Shown piece after piece: positions 22,316-34,572 of a stretch of DNA of 64,000 bases; the first letter of the stretch is position 1; the number at the start of each line of letters is the position of its first letter. Below the pieces are notes generated by a model, which was not told the origin of the DNA, made no database searches, and saw only the letters and a list, made by a program, of their open reading frames with translations. Source of the stretch: Sepiola atlantica (Eukaryota > Mollusca > Cephalopoda > Sepiida > Sepiolidae); contig OY744529.1 in NCBI GenBank assembly GCA_963556195.1, positions 63,317,580-63,381,579 on the forward strand, in the 5' to 3' direction. The position numbers were made by a program, and so were the translations under genes.

Positions 22316-23260
22316 TGTCATTTCCACATCAGATGTGGATCGCAGGTTGGCCATGGTGGTATGAAACGATTTGTTTATGTTGGTTTGGATATGTCATTGT
22401 TTGAAGTCAACTATGAGTTATTTCAAATTTTCCTCACTTATCCTCAATTAGGAAGTGTGTGCATCTGTTTATCCAACCAAAGCGTCGTTTACACATGTTC
22501 ATACCACTGTAGGCAGTTGCAACGCAGAGCCGACTCCAGTCGAGGCAGCTTTAGCCTCAATAGAACTAACGGTCATCAAGGTGCACACCACAAATCCATC
22601 GAACCAAAGCTATGTCATTCTTCTGCATCCTCAGAAAGACTGAGCTAGAGGGAGCTCAGCATACACTCACATGGCACAACGGACATAGCTGTTGTAAACT
22701 CGGCCCCAGTGACAAGTGAGAGTCAATAGCAGGTTAAGATAGGAAGAAGATCACAAAACTGGCTCCATGCAGTCTATACACATAGGATGAAACTTCATTT
22801 ACATCCTCAACCAGGACAGATCATATCGCCAAGACAGCAAAATGAGTCCACAACTTCCAATTTCTGCAGACCATCCACAGAGAACTCGGCACAGGTCCTG
22901 CCTTTAATTGAATGAGCAGCACAAGTACACCTTTAATCTTTTATAATTTATCCCTTTCAGTTGCAAAAGGTTTCAATACTTAGGCATAAAAAAATGCTTT
23001 ACAAAGTTCTCAGGTGCACTATAACTCATCAAAAGTGCGAGTGGAGGGTTGGACATCAGGTGTAGTTTGGTTGAATTTCGAGAAGCATGAGGATTTTAAA
23101 GGATGCAGTGTCTCTTCAACTAACAATCGACGCAGACAGTTTGGTTCACAATTTAGCAATTATGAGAGCGTAAAAATGTTTTGGAAAGTCATGCTGTTTT
23201 CTGACTTTGTAGACATGTCCACGTGTGTTAAAGTTGCTCAGGTGTGTTGTTAGTGAGAGG
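22316..23260 (+). repeat. Unclassified repeat-like segment
   Basis: Higher GC than surroundings, with several broken frames. The start CATTTCCACATCAGATGTGG and GGTTGGCCATGG is shared with the complement of 28340-28385, so the segment is dispersed. Reads such as CASVYPTKASFTHVHTTVGS are not recognised. Confidence 0.4.
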
Positions 23261-23780
23261 GTTAATAATTTTGCAGGAGTTTTCTAAGTCAGTTGCTACA
23301 CGGCGAAGCTTCAATGAGTGCAAGCCCAGAGAAAAAAAGTATTTAGAGTATAAATAGGTGTCTGATGGAGGGTAATGATATTGTAAAATCTACTGTCTTA
23401 GTAATGTGTACTCTACCTATTCCTCTTTTTGTCAACTAATCACGTGTATTTGTATACGAACAGACAAACTTTTTAATAGTATATAGATTAGTGTTGTGGT
23501 AGAATGAAGAAATATTTTAACCATTTAGAACTTGAAAAAAGGTTGGGGGAGGGGGTTATAGACACCCAGTAAATTCATTAATAAATTTCTTTAAAAAAAA
23601 TAAATTATTTTTCAATAGATTTTCATTTTTTTTTTTCATATTTTTCTTTTAGTTTTGTTTCATTCCATGTTTAAAAACAAAACAAAAAATATGAAAACAT
23701 AAAAAGGAAAATATATAAAATAAAATTTTTTTAAAATTACATGCATTTTATTTTTAACACGGAATGGAGGTGATGTCTTA
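23261..23780. other. Intronic AT-rich stretch
   Basis: Nothing recognised. Confidence 0.5.
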
Positions 23781-23781
23781 C

Positions 23782-23881
23782 CTGCATCAACGCACACAAC
23801 ATATCTACAGCAGCATGGGTAACAGCATCGTCTTGACGCTTCAGCGCTTTCACAACTTTTACTCCAACACGTTCTCTCATC
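23782..23881 (-). CDS. DNAJC13: DNAJC13 exon 13 (about residues 452-485)
   Basis: 100 nt. The first base completes Lys; it ends in phase 0. It reads [20 protein letters not shown] then [13 protein letters not shown], matching human [20 protein letters not shown] and [12 protein letters not shown]. The acceptor is TTATGTCAG and the donor GTAAGACA. Confidence 0.97.
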
Positions 23882-24039
23882 CTGACATAAATTTAAAAAA
23901 TAATAATTAGAACAAAATATGCATATGCTTGATCAGAGGAGATAATAACATGTAATTGATATTTTGAGGACAAACTTAATTGCTTTCTCTAAACTGCACA
24001 ACTGTAAAATGTTGAATGGTCTTTTGCCAGAATAGGCTG

Positions 24040-25395
24040 ATCTGAATATTGGATATTTTAGGCAAAGTTAAAATTGACCCACCTGTCAGCACTTGGAGCA
24101 TTGTGGATAATCTACAACCTCCACACAAGTCCTATGAACAACGATTGAAGGTCCTCAACCTGTACTCACTTCAGTGTAGGTGGCTGTCTGGCGACTTTAT
24201 CATCATGCTTGGCAATTACAATGTGTTTTGTGACTTCTTCACACCAGCTCTGCAGAGAAGCTGTATCTTAGACGGTATCGCCCTGTTAGTCTCCTCTCTG
24301 TTATTAGCAAAGTTTTTGAAAGGTTGGTCAAAGGCAAGCTTGTTCATTTTCTGGAAAGTCTGAGTAGTTCAGTATGACTTTCGTGGTTTTCGTTCAACTG
24401 CTGATTTTTTAACTGTTGTAACTGAGCAAATCTATCGGTTTATGGATAATTTGGGAGTGTGTAGGGCCATTGCGTTTGACAGAGTGTGGCATTCTGGTCT
24501 TCTGCACAAACTTTAGGGTCATGGTGTTAGTGGTAAAGTTCTTTACATTATGCGGTCTTTTCTTTCTGATTGAAACTTGCAAGTAATTCTGGATAGTGTC
24601 TCCTCATTCTCTTTTCCTATTAATGCTGGTGTTCCTCAGGGCTCTATTTTAGGCCAACACTGTTTCTTCTCTATATAAATGATCTTCATGAGAATATTCA
24701 GAAGATTAACACCTATGCTGATGATTCTCTATTCCGGTGTTGCTTCTAACATCTCCCTCGAATCAGTTGAAATATGCAGCTGTTCTAAAAGTTGACCTGG
24801 GTTCAGTTGTGGATTGGGGTACAAAATGGCTTGTTTTGATTTAATCCTGTTAAGACTCAGCTTGTCCCTTTTCTTCCTGAAATTCTCATGGATGGCTCTG
24901 CTCTAGAGGAGAAATCGACTCTAAAACTTCTTGGTCTTTCTTTCTTATCAAATCTTACTTGGAGTTCATACATTAGATCCATTGCTCTTTCTGCTTCTCA
25001 TAAAGTCAGTTCTCTCTATTGCTCCAAACACTTTCTCACAACTGAGGCTATTCTCTATCTCTATAAATCTATCAAATCATGTATGGAGTACAGTTATCAC
25101 ATTTGGGCTTCATGCCTTGTCTGGAGTGATTTCCATAAAAAAATAAAAATCTACCTTTCAGAGAGTTTTTCACCCCAGCATCAATTCGAGGTCTCCATAG
25201 GACCTAGTAAAAGATGTACCATAAGCGCTTTTGTCTCAATTAAAGAAAGGAAGTGTGTTTCTGCTCTGTGGAACAGTCTACAAGAGGAGGTAGTGACGAT
25301 GCCTACCATATTCAAGTTGGACAAACATTCAGACAGTATATAGACGAACACATCTTCTGTCTTATTTACATGATTTGTTGCACTTAGCTATTTTT
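24040..25395 (+). pseudogene. Jockey/CR1-like LINE reverse transcriptase remnant
   Basis: Across frameshifts it reads RPVSLLSVISKVFERLVKGK, FRGFRSTADFLTVVTEQIYR, INAGVPQGSILG, LYINDLHENIQKINTYADDS and KSTLKLLGLSFLSNLTWSSY, ending in SALWNSLQEE. These are RT motifs in order, including PQGSILG and the YADD catalytic box. A deletion removes part of the region between WASCL and the C-terminal end. No endonuclease domain remains. Confidence 0.9.
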
Positions 25396-26155
25396 TGCCA
25401 ATAAATTTGATTTGAGTTGGAAAACTATTTTTGATGGAGTAATTATCATACTTGACAGGATGTTGGTTAGAAGATAAAAGGTAGTATTGTAACAGGGACA
25501 GAAGAAACAACAGATGTGTGTTGATGGCTTTTATCGCTCCTTGAGATGGGTAAGAGAATGCGCTCACTATCTGTATCTTTTTCATTTTCATTGAAGAATG
25601 TATCTGTATATAAATTAAAATAAAAACTATATTTTTAAATGAACTTGTCATCACTAATTCTAATAAATTTTGAATCTTTCAATGACTGATGACATCCACG
25701 TGCGGCAGAACTGTAAATGTATTATGGTTCTCTGCTAACTGGAGCAATGCACTTTCCAGTTATCATACAGTATGATCTTTCCCAAAGCTGCCACGTTCTC
25801 TCTGCCGAAACATCTGTTTGTCGATGATCGCCACAGGAACCACAACTACCTGTAAAGAATAGACGGATCTTTTGTGTTCCGTTTTAGCTCATTCGGCGAA
25901 GAAAAGTTCCCATTAAGAAGTCTACAATGAGCAAAACCTGCTTAAATTTTTAGAATAAACATATTTTTCTGCCTCTTATTTAGGATTTAAAACTCAAATT
26001 ATTATTTTTAGGTCTTAAATAATTCTTTTTTTAAAGTTCTGTGGTAGAAAAGAAAATTCTTTTTTCTTTCTTTTTTGAAGGTTCTGTAAAAAAGAGTTTT
26101 TCTCTTAGTTTTCCTCTGACAATTATATGTCATCATAATCCATTTTAGCATTTTA
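25396..26155. other. Intronic AT-rich stretch
   Basis: No recognised feature. Confidence 0.5.
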
Positions 26156-26159
26156 TTTC

Positions 26160-26480
26160 CCTGACAGCCTGTAATCTTAGTCTCAAAACTGGATGGTTTT
26201 AAGGGTTGATTCTGTTCAAATTGAACTGTCTAAGATCCTTGTTGATGGTTTGCATCCAAGTTTTCTTGGGTCATCCAACTTTCTACCGACTCTCCACCTT
26301 AAAATCTCTGAATTTTCTTATCCAAGAGTCGCTTCTCTCAATGTGGTCAAACCAACATAGCCGACTGATTGGGATAAATAAATTCTGTTCATACTTCTTG
26401 AAGCTGGCCTTTTCTGGTTCTTCTTTGAAACAATGCTCTCTGGAGACAATTTTTCAACTATAAACAAGTCTTGATAATTT
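26160..26480 (-). pseudogene. LINE C-terminal fragment
   Basis: The minus strand reads RLCWFDHIERSDSWIRKFRD and, past a stop, PKKTWMQTINKDLRQFNLN. This matches the common LINE ORF2 ending (RW.GHVER.D....GRPKKTW). Dead fragment. Confidence 0.75.
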
Positions 26481-26929
26481 CTGAAAAATTCACTTAGCCT
26501 TTTCTTTTTAAAGTCTCTTCCAATTTTTTAATTTATAGCATAGCATGGAGGGTTCTTCGATCCCTCAACAGTTGATCCGTAATCTTTTAGTTGGCAGAAA
26601 ACAGCTGAGTTTTTCTTTGACATGTTATTAGTTGGCACATTGGATAGTGATGTCTCTCTTCCTTTCTCTTCTTTCTTCTTATTAAACTATCATCATAGTC
26701 AAAGCTATAGCAGCAGAAGTTTCCTCTTTCCTTTCATTCTGTAAAAAGGTAACAATTAAGAAAAGAAAACAAACACCAACAACACAGTAGTTCAATGGCT
26801 CATATTATGTGTTGCTTCATTCTTTTACGGCATTGCAAGGTTATATATTCCCATCACCCTTTCCAAAAAAGGCAACCGAAACTCAGTTTAATGACCAAAT
26901 GACTTCATCGTTACATGTCACTTGGGATT

Positions 26930-27860
26930 TCCTGTCTTCCAAACTAACCTATCTCTGGTAGGTCTTTATTTATCCCTCTTTCTTAAAATCCATCCTTATT
27001 ACTTCCTCCCATGTTTTCTTTGGACTTCCCCTGTGAATTGAACCGGCTACCTTGACTGTTCTAAATCTACTGACCCAACAACTCTCAATCATTCTTTCAA
27101 CGTGGCCATACCATCAAAGTTTCCTGTTCTGCACACATCTCCCTTTACTGTCCAGATTTAATCTTCTTCTGAGCTCATCAGATCTGAGCCTTTCTTTAAG
27201 ACTTGCATTACACATCCATCATATCATATTTTTATATCATTTCTCTCCATGCAACGCATGTCCTCAACCCTCATTTGCCAGGTTTCCATTCCATACATCA
27301 CACTACGTATACATGCCTGATAGATTCTTCCATTGGTTGACAGTGGTAATGATCTGCTGGTTAGTAATAGCAAAAGTTCCCTGAACTTACTCCATCCACT
27401 CCTAATTCTAGCTATCACACTAGCACCTGCTCCACCCTGTGCTCCAATGGTATCACAAAGGTAACAAAATTTCTGAACAACCTCAATAACTTTGCCATCC
27501 AAACACATTTTCTCACTATCTGAGTTCGCATTTGTCCTTGTTGTCTTACACTTCTTACACACAAAATGGCTGTCCTCTATCACTTAAGCTGTAATTCCAC
27601 TGCGTTTCTTGTGTATCCAATGCTTACAAGTATCACAGAAAATTCAGTTGCACCAGAAGCCCTTACCACAAATTGAGTATAGGAATTCTCCTTTTTTTGG
27701 AGGATTTCCAATGCTACAGCCAGTTATCCATACTTTTGTCTTGGTGACATTCACTCTCAAGCCTTTACTTTCCATAGAATTCCTTGAAGTTTTGAACTTG
27801 ACAAGTAAACCGTTCATTGTTTCACAGATAAGTACTAAGTCATCAGCATATATCATCGTA
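26930..27860 (-). pseudogene. LINE family A, RT to 3' end
   Basis: The minus strand carries MIYADDLVLICETMNGLLVK (RT catalytic YADD) and GLRVNVTKTKVWITGC, then KMCLDGKVIEVVQKFCYLCD, RIRSGWSKFRELLLLLTSRS and GRIYQACIRSVMYGMETW. Several frameshifts. This is the longest family A copy in the window. Confidence 0.9.
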
Positions 27861-27975
27861 TCATTCTTCTATCATTTCTCTCCACGCAATGCCCTCACTA
27901 GCAAGGTTTCACTTCCATATATCATCACACTTCGTACACATGCCTGATAGATTCTACCCTTGGTTGACGTGGTTT
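27860..27975 (-). pseudogene. Second LINE family A piece beside the exon 12 donor
   Basis: TCTACCCTTGGTTGAC and CATTTCTCTCCACGCAATG repeat sequence already present at 27240-27340. The minus strand reads STKGRIYQACVRSVMIYGSE. It ends about 30 bp from the exon 12 donor. Confidence 0.8.
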
Positions 27976-28005
27976 CATTAAACAGATTGTCAGGAAAATA
28001 CTTAC

Positions 28006-28178
28006 TTCGGTAAACTCGTGAATGCTTGGAATCCAGCTTTGGATGCCACCAGTCGCCGCAAAGCATGGAACTGACTTTCAAGTGCCTCAAGGGAAATATT
28101 AGTCTGGTCGCCTTCTCGATCGAGTAGACCAGATAATGCAGCATTGATCAACTTTTCTTTGTTCTCAGCAAAAAGACC
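28006..28178 (-). CDS. DNAJC13: DNAJC13 exon 12 (about residues 395-452)
   Basis: 173 nt, starting in phase 0 and ending two bases into a Lys codon. It begins [19 protein letters not shown] and ends [20 protein letters not shown], near-identical to human [15 protein letters not shown] and [19 protein letters not shown]. The acceptor is TCTATTTCAG and the donor GTAAGTAT. A LINE fragment ends only about 30 bp past the donor, and a near-full-length LINE starts about 270 bp before the acceptor. Confidence 0.97.
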
Positions 28179-28449
28179 CTGAAATAGAAAGGACACAAAA
28201 ATGTAGAAAAATGCACCATCTTTTTAACGTTTAATCTGTAACAATTCGGCATTAAGAAACACTGCTTCAAGTCTCACTATGACTTTTCTAGGAGAATTTT
28301 TCCATGATAAACAGGAATTTTGTGGGAAGGTTTACTTTATACCGCCATGGCCAACATGCAACTTACATCTGATGTGGAAAAGGCATGCTCAGCAAATATG
28401 TATGTATCACTCATTCACTATCCAGGTTTATCGTCTATGTTCCCTTTGA

Positions 28450-31400
28450 CAAGAGGTTCGACGTTGTCTGGCTGTCCTTATGCTAAGTCTCCAGTAATCA
28501 CGATTGCGGGGATTGACTGCGTTCATTTGTCACTGTTTACGGTCTTGCCTGATGGTTTCTTTCCATGTCTTCCAGCTTTCTTTTTACTGTCCAGCCTTAG
28601 GTCTCTGCATGTGCTGATATACCCCTTGCTTCTTTTAACATGCCCAAACCAGTGAAGACAGTTTTCCCTTATTAGGATATCAAGTTTTGGAATGGCCAAT
28701 TTCTTAAGTAGAGTGTCTGGATCTGGTCCGGCTTTACATTGCATATCCACCTAATCATTGCCCTGTCATTTCTCTGGAGTCGAGCAAATGAGACCTAGGT
28801 GAAGGCACAACACTCACTGTCATACAACATCACACTTCTTACGCAGCTATCATAAACCTAATCCCTGGTAATAATTGGCTCTGATGGATCGAACTTAGTT
28901 AGCAGCCACCTCCAGCCCTCAGCATATCTCCTAGGTAACAAAAGGAGTCTATAACCTTCAGGGTGTCCTCACCTATTTCAACTTCTGTGTAAGGGCGGCC
29001 CTCAATTGGGCGTGCAAGTCCTAGATACCTGAAGTCTGGATCTGGCGTGAGCCTACCATGCACTCCGCTGCACTTGTTGTGCACGCAGAGTGCAGTAGTT
29101 GCACTGTATCGCATTGCTCCTAAACCCCCCTTCTACATACCGTGCATGAGTATTGACCAGGGTCCTTGAAAGACTGCAGTTCTGCGCTGCTAACCATCAC
29201 CTTTGTCTTTCCAGTGTTGACCCTCAGACCTTTTGCTTCCATGCCCTTCTTCCATACTTTCAATCTTTCTTCCAGCTTGTTCATTGCCATTATTACCAAG
29301 TCATCGGCATACAGTAGTTCCCATGGGCACCCTGTTCGGAACTCATTGGAGAGGGCCTCAAGAACAATGAACTGATCCTTGATGTACTCCAACATTTACA
29401 CTGAACTCATTGCTGTAAATATCATCTACCCATACCTTGCTTCTGGCATTCTTGTACATGCATTGTACTAGTCTTATCAGCCACTCCTCCACTCTAAGCT
29501 TGCGCATTGCTCACCATAACACTTCTCAGAGAACCTTGTCAAAAGCCTTTTCTAGGTCAACAAATGCCATGTATATAGTTCACTGTCTACCCCAATGTAT
29601 TTCTCCTGCATTTAACGCAAAATGAAGATTGCATCCATTGTGCCTCCACCTGGTATAAATCCAACCTGGTACAAATCCAAACAGCATAGCATTGATGTCC
29701 ACTTAGTGTCTAATAATGTTGTCTGTTACTATATCACTTTCATCACTTGTTCCAAGAGCTTCAGGCCTCTATAGTTTCCTCTTGACAGCGAATCACCCTT
29801 GCCCTTGTAACAGTTGATGATGTAGCTCTCTTTTCAGCTCTCTGGGGCACACTCTTCCCTTATGATGGTGTTTGCTGAGTCCGACATGATCTGGATGCCT
29901 ATCTTTCCAGATGCTTTCAATATTTCAACTACAATACCAGACCGTCCAGCCGCTTTTCCATTTTCCATCTTTCTTAGAGCCTTTTCAATAATAGAATGAC
30001 TGATCTCAATTGGTGTTTTCTTCGATAACTCTTCTGGATTAACCATTCAAATTAAATGTTGAGTAGCTTTTCGTAGTGTTGTTTCCAGGCATTTTGTTTG
30101 GTCTTGTTATCCAGCGAGAGTTTCCCATCATCATTTATGCATTTTTCTCCCACAATATTGTGGCTCTCCCTTCTCATTTGTTTAGCAAAACAGAATACAT
30201 CATTGTTCTTGAGACCCAACTGTCCGAACTTGACTGTAGCAGCAACCTGTTTAGCTGAGTACACAACCTTTTTTACAGATCTCTTAGCTTGTATGTATTC
30301 ATCGCGACTTCCCCATTTCTTCCATGCTTTGTAGCATCTTCTCTTTTCTTGTATTACAATGTTTATTTCTCCATCTCATCACCAATTCTCTTTCCTCCAT
30401 TGGTGCTTCTTAGTCAGGTCACATACAGTATTAGCACTGTTCAGGAGCCCATCCTTCAGATGCTGCCAGCAACCCTTTAACAAAAGCTTCTTGGTATTTC
30501 CTTTGTACTTCTGCCTCCTTTAACTTCCAAGTCCTCACTCTAGGCTTGAATTTATGACGCTCTTGTTGGCATGTTGTTAGCATGAGGTCTCATACCAATA
30601 GTCTATGCTCGGTTGCACACTCCTCTCCTGCGATGACCTTGACCTATCTGAGATCCCTCTACCTCAGTAGTATATAATCAACTTGGGTTTTGACTCTGCC
30701 ACATTCATAAGTAATGAGGTGGTTGTTTTTCTTCTTGAACCAGCAGTTTTCTTACTACCAGGTTGTTGGCCATCGCAAACTCCAAATCCTATAACCTTCG
30801 GAGTTTCATGCACCAATGCCGTATCCACTGTGCACCTCCTCGAAATCTGCCGCTGCTTTACCAATGTGTCCATTCCAGTCACCACAGGGTATGAGAGGCT
30901 CTTTTCCTGGTATCGTACAGATAACCCCCTTCAAACGCTCATCGAGGGTGTTTTCTTCATCGTCACTGCATCCTACCTACGGGGCTTAGATACTGAGGAA
31001 GGTGAGAACAGTACTTTCTACTATCAGTTTGGCAAGGATGATCTTGTCAGACGGACGTTGAACATCAAGCACCTTGTCAACCCATTTCTCAGTCAGAAGA
31101 ATTCCCACACCTGCCGTGTCCTGTCTATTACCAGTCCAAAAGAGCTTGTACTGTGTCTTTGCCTTGAATCATGCTAGCTGATCCGCCTCTCTACCTAGTC
31201 TCCTGTAAGCAACACAGGTTGACTTTACTGCATGTTAGTGTTTCCACCACCTCTTCCACCCTTCCTCTCATAGTGCCAACATTAAGAATAGCAAATCTAA
31301 ATCTCTGTTGTGGGATTTTGTTTGATACCGATCTGGCCAGCCCATGTCAGGCTCTGCTGCTCACGACACCTTTGACTGTTGTCTATAGCCCCATGTTCAC

Positions 31401-31870
31401 TGTTAAACTTTTCATTGACTGCCATGTGATTCTGGAGCAGGGTCTTTTTACGGCTGGATGCCCTTCCTATCACCAACTCTGACACTTCCAGCAGTCAAAG
31501 ATTTCTGTTTGTTGACGTGGCTGGTGGGTAGTTATCTTCAACCTCATATGCTCTTTGCCGCAGTACGGAGCAGTGCTACATGATAAAGCGCCATGCCTAA
31601 CATCTGGCATCCAATGAAACCCATGAGAGGTATTATGGAGGCCGTAGCTTACCGTTAGTTGCCAATCAGATGCAGTGGCTATATCCACCAGATACTGGTC
31701 AGACGCATCTCTGGGTTTGCTAGTTAACCCCTAGAAGGGGTCTGTCTTACTGGACACAAGAGCATGTCTGCACACTGGTGGGTCATGTGTGTTGCAGCAA
31801 CGGGGACAAGTCCTCCGGAGGTTTCAGTTAGGGACCTCATCCTTCATCTTAGGATGGAGCCCTGAACCAC
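28450..31870 (-). mobile_element. LINE family B, near full-length but decayed
   Basis: A minus-strand non-LTR element with domains in order. The 5' leader (31490-31870) includes GTGATAGGAAGGGCATCCAG. An APE-type endonuclease starts FAILNVGTMRGRVEEVVETL (about 31290) and continues to the region of MVTGMDTLVKQRQISRR (30885). It is followed by EKALRKMENGKAAGRSGIVV (RT entry, about 29990), FVDLEKAFDKVL, CPWELLYADDLVI (29310) and KGLRVNTGKTKVM. It ends with LHWFGHVKRSKGYISTCRDL (28660). Multiple stops and frameshifts make it inactive. Clade not assigned. Confidence 0.88.
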
Positions 31871-31930
31871 ATTTAAAGTAAATACATAGTTCTCTTAAGT
31901 GGATGATATACCATCACCACTTTCCAATTA

Positions 31931-31992
31931 TATATATATATATGCTGATGAGTCCTGATTGAAAAGGGACGAAACGTATACGTACATAGATA
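31931..31992 (+). ncRNA. Hammerhead ribozyme motif, type I
   Basis: All invariant parts are present in order. CTGATGA is at 31945-31951. Stem II is GTCC (31952-31955) with GGAC (31967-31970) and an 11-nt loop. GAA is at 31971-31973. Stem III is ACG-TATA-CGT (31974-31983), followed by A at 31984, giving a GUA cleavage triplet. Stem I pairs TATG (31941-31944) with CATA (31985-31988). Stem III is only 3-4 bp, as in the Schistosoma satellite and Penelope-like ribozymes that work best as dimers (family knowledge). It sits between a TA run and a second TA run with imperfect 107-122 bp tandem repeats, just beyond the 5' end of LINE B. Confidence 0.85.
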
Positions 31993-32006
31993 ATAAACAA
32001 AAACAA

Positions 32007-32011
<5 letters not shown>

Positions 32012-32043
<32 letters not shown>

Positions 32044-32060
32044 TTTGTTTGTTTGTTTAT
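32012..32060. repeat. TA and TTTG microsatellites
   Basis: (TA)n directly followed by four TTTG units. Confidence 0.9.
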
Positions 32061-32404
32061 AAAAACGACGACACTTTCCAAACAACATACTGGTTGAAAT
32101 AATTTCTCTATATTGGGTGATCAACTGACAAGCGACAAGAAAAATAAATATGTATTCCTTTCCCCTTTTACTTGTTTTTTTAAAAAGTGACAACACTTTT
32201 CAAACAACTTACCCATTGACACAATTTCTCTATAATGAGCGATCCATTGACAAGCGACAAGAAAAATAAATATGTATTTCTTTCCATTTTTTTTTTAAAA
32301 ACGACTACGCTTTCCAAACAACGTGTCCGTTGAAACAATTCATCTATAATCGGTGATCCAGTGGCAAATAAAATAAATATGTATTTCTTCCCTTTTTTTT
32401 TCAT
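32060..32404. repeat. Three imperfect tandem units of about 107-122 bp
   Basis: Each unit has AAAACGACnACnCTTTCCAA (degenerate), CAATTTCTCTATAAT, ATCCATTGACAAGCGACAAG and AAATAAATATGTATT. The last motif recurs at 32151, 32273 and 32380. The array starts about 70 bp after the hammerhead motif. Confidence 0.85.
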
Positions 32405-32459
32405 GTATGCTTTTAAAAATACAAATGAGAAAATTCAGACTTAATGATAAATACAGGGC

Positions 32460-33265
32460 TGGCCATAAGTAATAATTATGTAACTACATAGGAAAATAAA
32501 AAATAACAAAGCAAACTTTTATTGATTACCTACTCCAAGGAGGTTAGGTTTTGGTCAAATTTGTCACTATGTGTACAGCCTAGCTTCCATATCACTTTAC
32601 CAATCATCACCAAACTTAGTTAAAATATCGTTCATGGTCTAACATAGAACTGATTTTATATTTAGGTCAAGGTCATGGAAAAGGTGAAATTCACACTTTT
32701 GGTGATAACTTTGGTTCTGTTCATCGTAGAAACTTGTTATTTAGCACATATTGGAGCCAATGAAGCCCCGCATCTTATCTGACATTGACCTTGAAAAGTT
32801 TGGTCATGGTTGAAATTTTGCCAGACTTTCAACTTTCGACTTTTCCAAATTTGATATAGAGATCTGATGTTCTTTGATAACAGTAAGCACCATGCAAAAT
32901 TTCAGCCTGATCAGATAAAAGTTTTTTAGTTATAAACGTTTCCATGGCATAACTTTGGGAATACTTAATACAATATGAAGTAAAACCCAGATAAGACTTT
33001 GGCCCATTCTTACGTTGTCAGGCAGAGGTATGCAGTCTCATGACTGACTTACGTTTTTATTATCTCGTAAAATTGGTTTGATTTGGCATGCCTGTTTTAG
33101 GGCATATCAACCTTTTAGAAGTTTATTTAATGTTATTGTAAACAATAGATTGTATACGATTAGATGAACACAAGTGTCTATTATAACATAACTGATGGGA
33201 AATTGTTAATGCATCAATGCATAAAAATTATAGATCTGATCGGATTTGAACTTGGCATAGAATTA
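32460..33265. other. Intronic repeat-like stretch
   Basis: Contains AGGTCAAGGTCATGG and TGACCTTGA phrases resembling widespread mollusc repeats, and at 33098 a match (GGCATATCAACC) to the 127-bp array at 40199. Not classified. Confidence 0.4.
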
Positions 33266-33273
33266 GATGAAAG

Positions 33274-33333
33274 GAAAGAAGCTATTAGACTAGAGTAGAT
33301 GCAAAAAAGCCTTCTACTCTAATAGCTTCTTTC
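33274..33333. repeat. Hairpin, 21-bp arms
   Basis: GAAAGAAGCTATTAGA with AGTAGA (33274-33299, one 5-nt bulge) pairs with TCTACTCTAATAGCTTCTTT and C (33313-33333). Confidence 0.8.
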
Positions 33334-33879
33334 TTCGAACTGATATCCTTTGAAACTCCCTCCTTGCTCTCTGTCTGTACCAACATGCAGAAACTTAGAT
33401 ATAATGTAAACAAAAATCTCGCTGCACAACTCACCACTTAAGAGCCCCTATGGATATGGCCCTAATTCGCAGTAGCCTTTTACCTTTCAGTGGCAATGTG
33501 CCTTGTTTGGGATGAATTAAAATAAAATAAAAAATTAAATTAGCAAAGGCTGTTCAGAATCTTACTGAACGTGCTGAATTGGTCTTAGATGGGGAACTTT
33601 TAAACATTTATTATGACTTTAACATAAACCTCAATTGCTTGTGATTATATAATAAACTGTTGCTCGGTTATTTTTTGTATTTTCATAAATGGTGAGATTT
33701 ATGCTCAGATCTGTATATTTATGTAGGTAATATTGAAAGCAATTATTACAGACTATCCATCAGATACAATGACGACACCCAATGAATTATACTCTAACCC
33801 CCATCCTCATCCTTTCATTCATTCCGTTTGGTCAACTGCCAGTGTAAAACAGATAACATTAGAATAAATGATCTTTTAA

Positions 33880-34316
33880 TAGACTAGTATGGTTACCCGG
33901 CGTTGCCCGGGGAGTATGGACAACAAAATAGAAGGGTTAAAAAGTGTGTACAACATCTTTCTTTTAAAACTCTTCTCTCTCTCTCTCTCTCTTCCCTCTC
34001 TCCCTTCCCACTCTCTCTCTCTACCCTCTCTCTCTCTCTCTTCCCACTCTCTCTCGCTTCCCTCTCTACACATTCTCTCTCGCAACTTGAAAAAAATAAT
34101 CGTTGGTAAATTATTACATAACATTTAAAAAATTGCCTTTAATGTCGACCCCCCCTACTACTTCTGTTCATGTTGACCTCCAAAAGAATGAATATTAAAA
34201 AAAAAATGTGGCTATATTTTGTCTGAGGCAATGCTAACAATGAATGTTTCAGTGTTTTGTGTAGTTTTTGACTTTTAGCTGGACACACAGATAACTCTCC
34301 TTTATATAATAGATGA
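33880..34316 (+). mobile_element. Dispersed repeat H copy with CT microsatellite
   Basis: Begins ACTAGTATGGTTACCCGGCG and TTGCCCGGGGAG, ends CCTTTATATAATAGAT, the two termini also seen at 50468-51377. The interior contains a (CT)n block at 33968-34082. The open frames across it are purely microsatellite products. Confidence 0.65.
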
Positions 34317-34572
34317 AACTCATACTCATATCCTCTCTAGTTAAATGAAAAGTATTGGAACTGTACAGACAATTGGTGTGAGCAAGATATGTCTAGGAGG
34401 AATGGTAGAAGGGTGCATAAAAAGAGATAAATAACGAGAGAACAGCGTTATAAAGTATGTTCTTACTTATAGATCAATCAATCAGCTAAATTATGTAGTG
34501 AGAGACAAGAGGTCTTGGAGAGAGAGGTAAGACATGATAGATCGTATTCTGTGGTACATAGAGAAAACATTT

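Noticed and set aside
25388..25654. 88-codon minus-strand ORF
   Set aside because: No motif or splice context; composition typical of AT-rich chance frames.
27872..28144. Apparent chimeric ORF joining exon 12 region and LINE sequence
   Set aside because: It reads exon 12 in the wrong frame and runs through the splice donor.
32180..32404. Minus-strand repeated ORF with KKYIFILF-type motif
   Set aside because: Follows from the imperfect tandem units; the repeat lengths are not multiples of three and frames break.
33876..34128. Arg/Glu-rich and Ser/Leu-rich ORFs
   Set aside because: Both strands of a CT microsatellite read in several frames.
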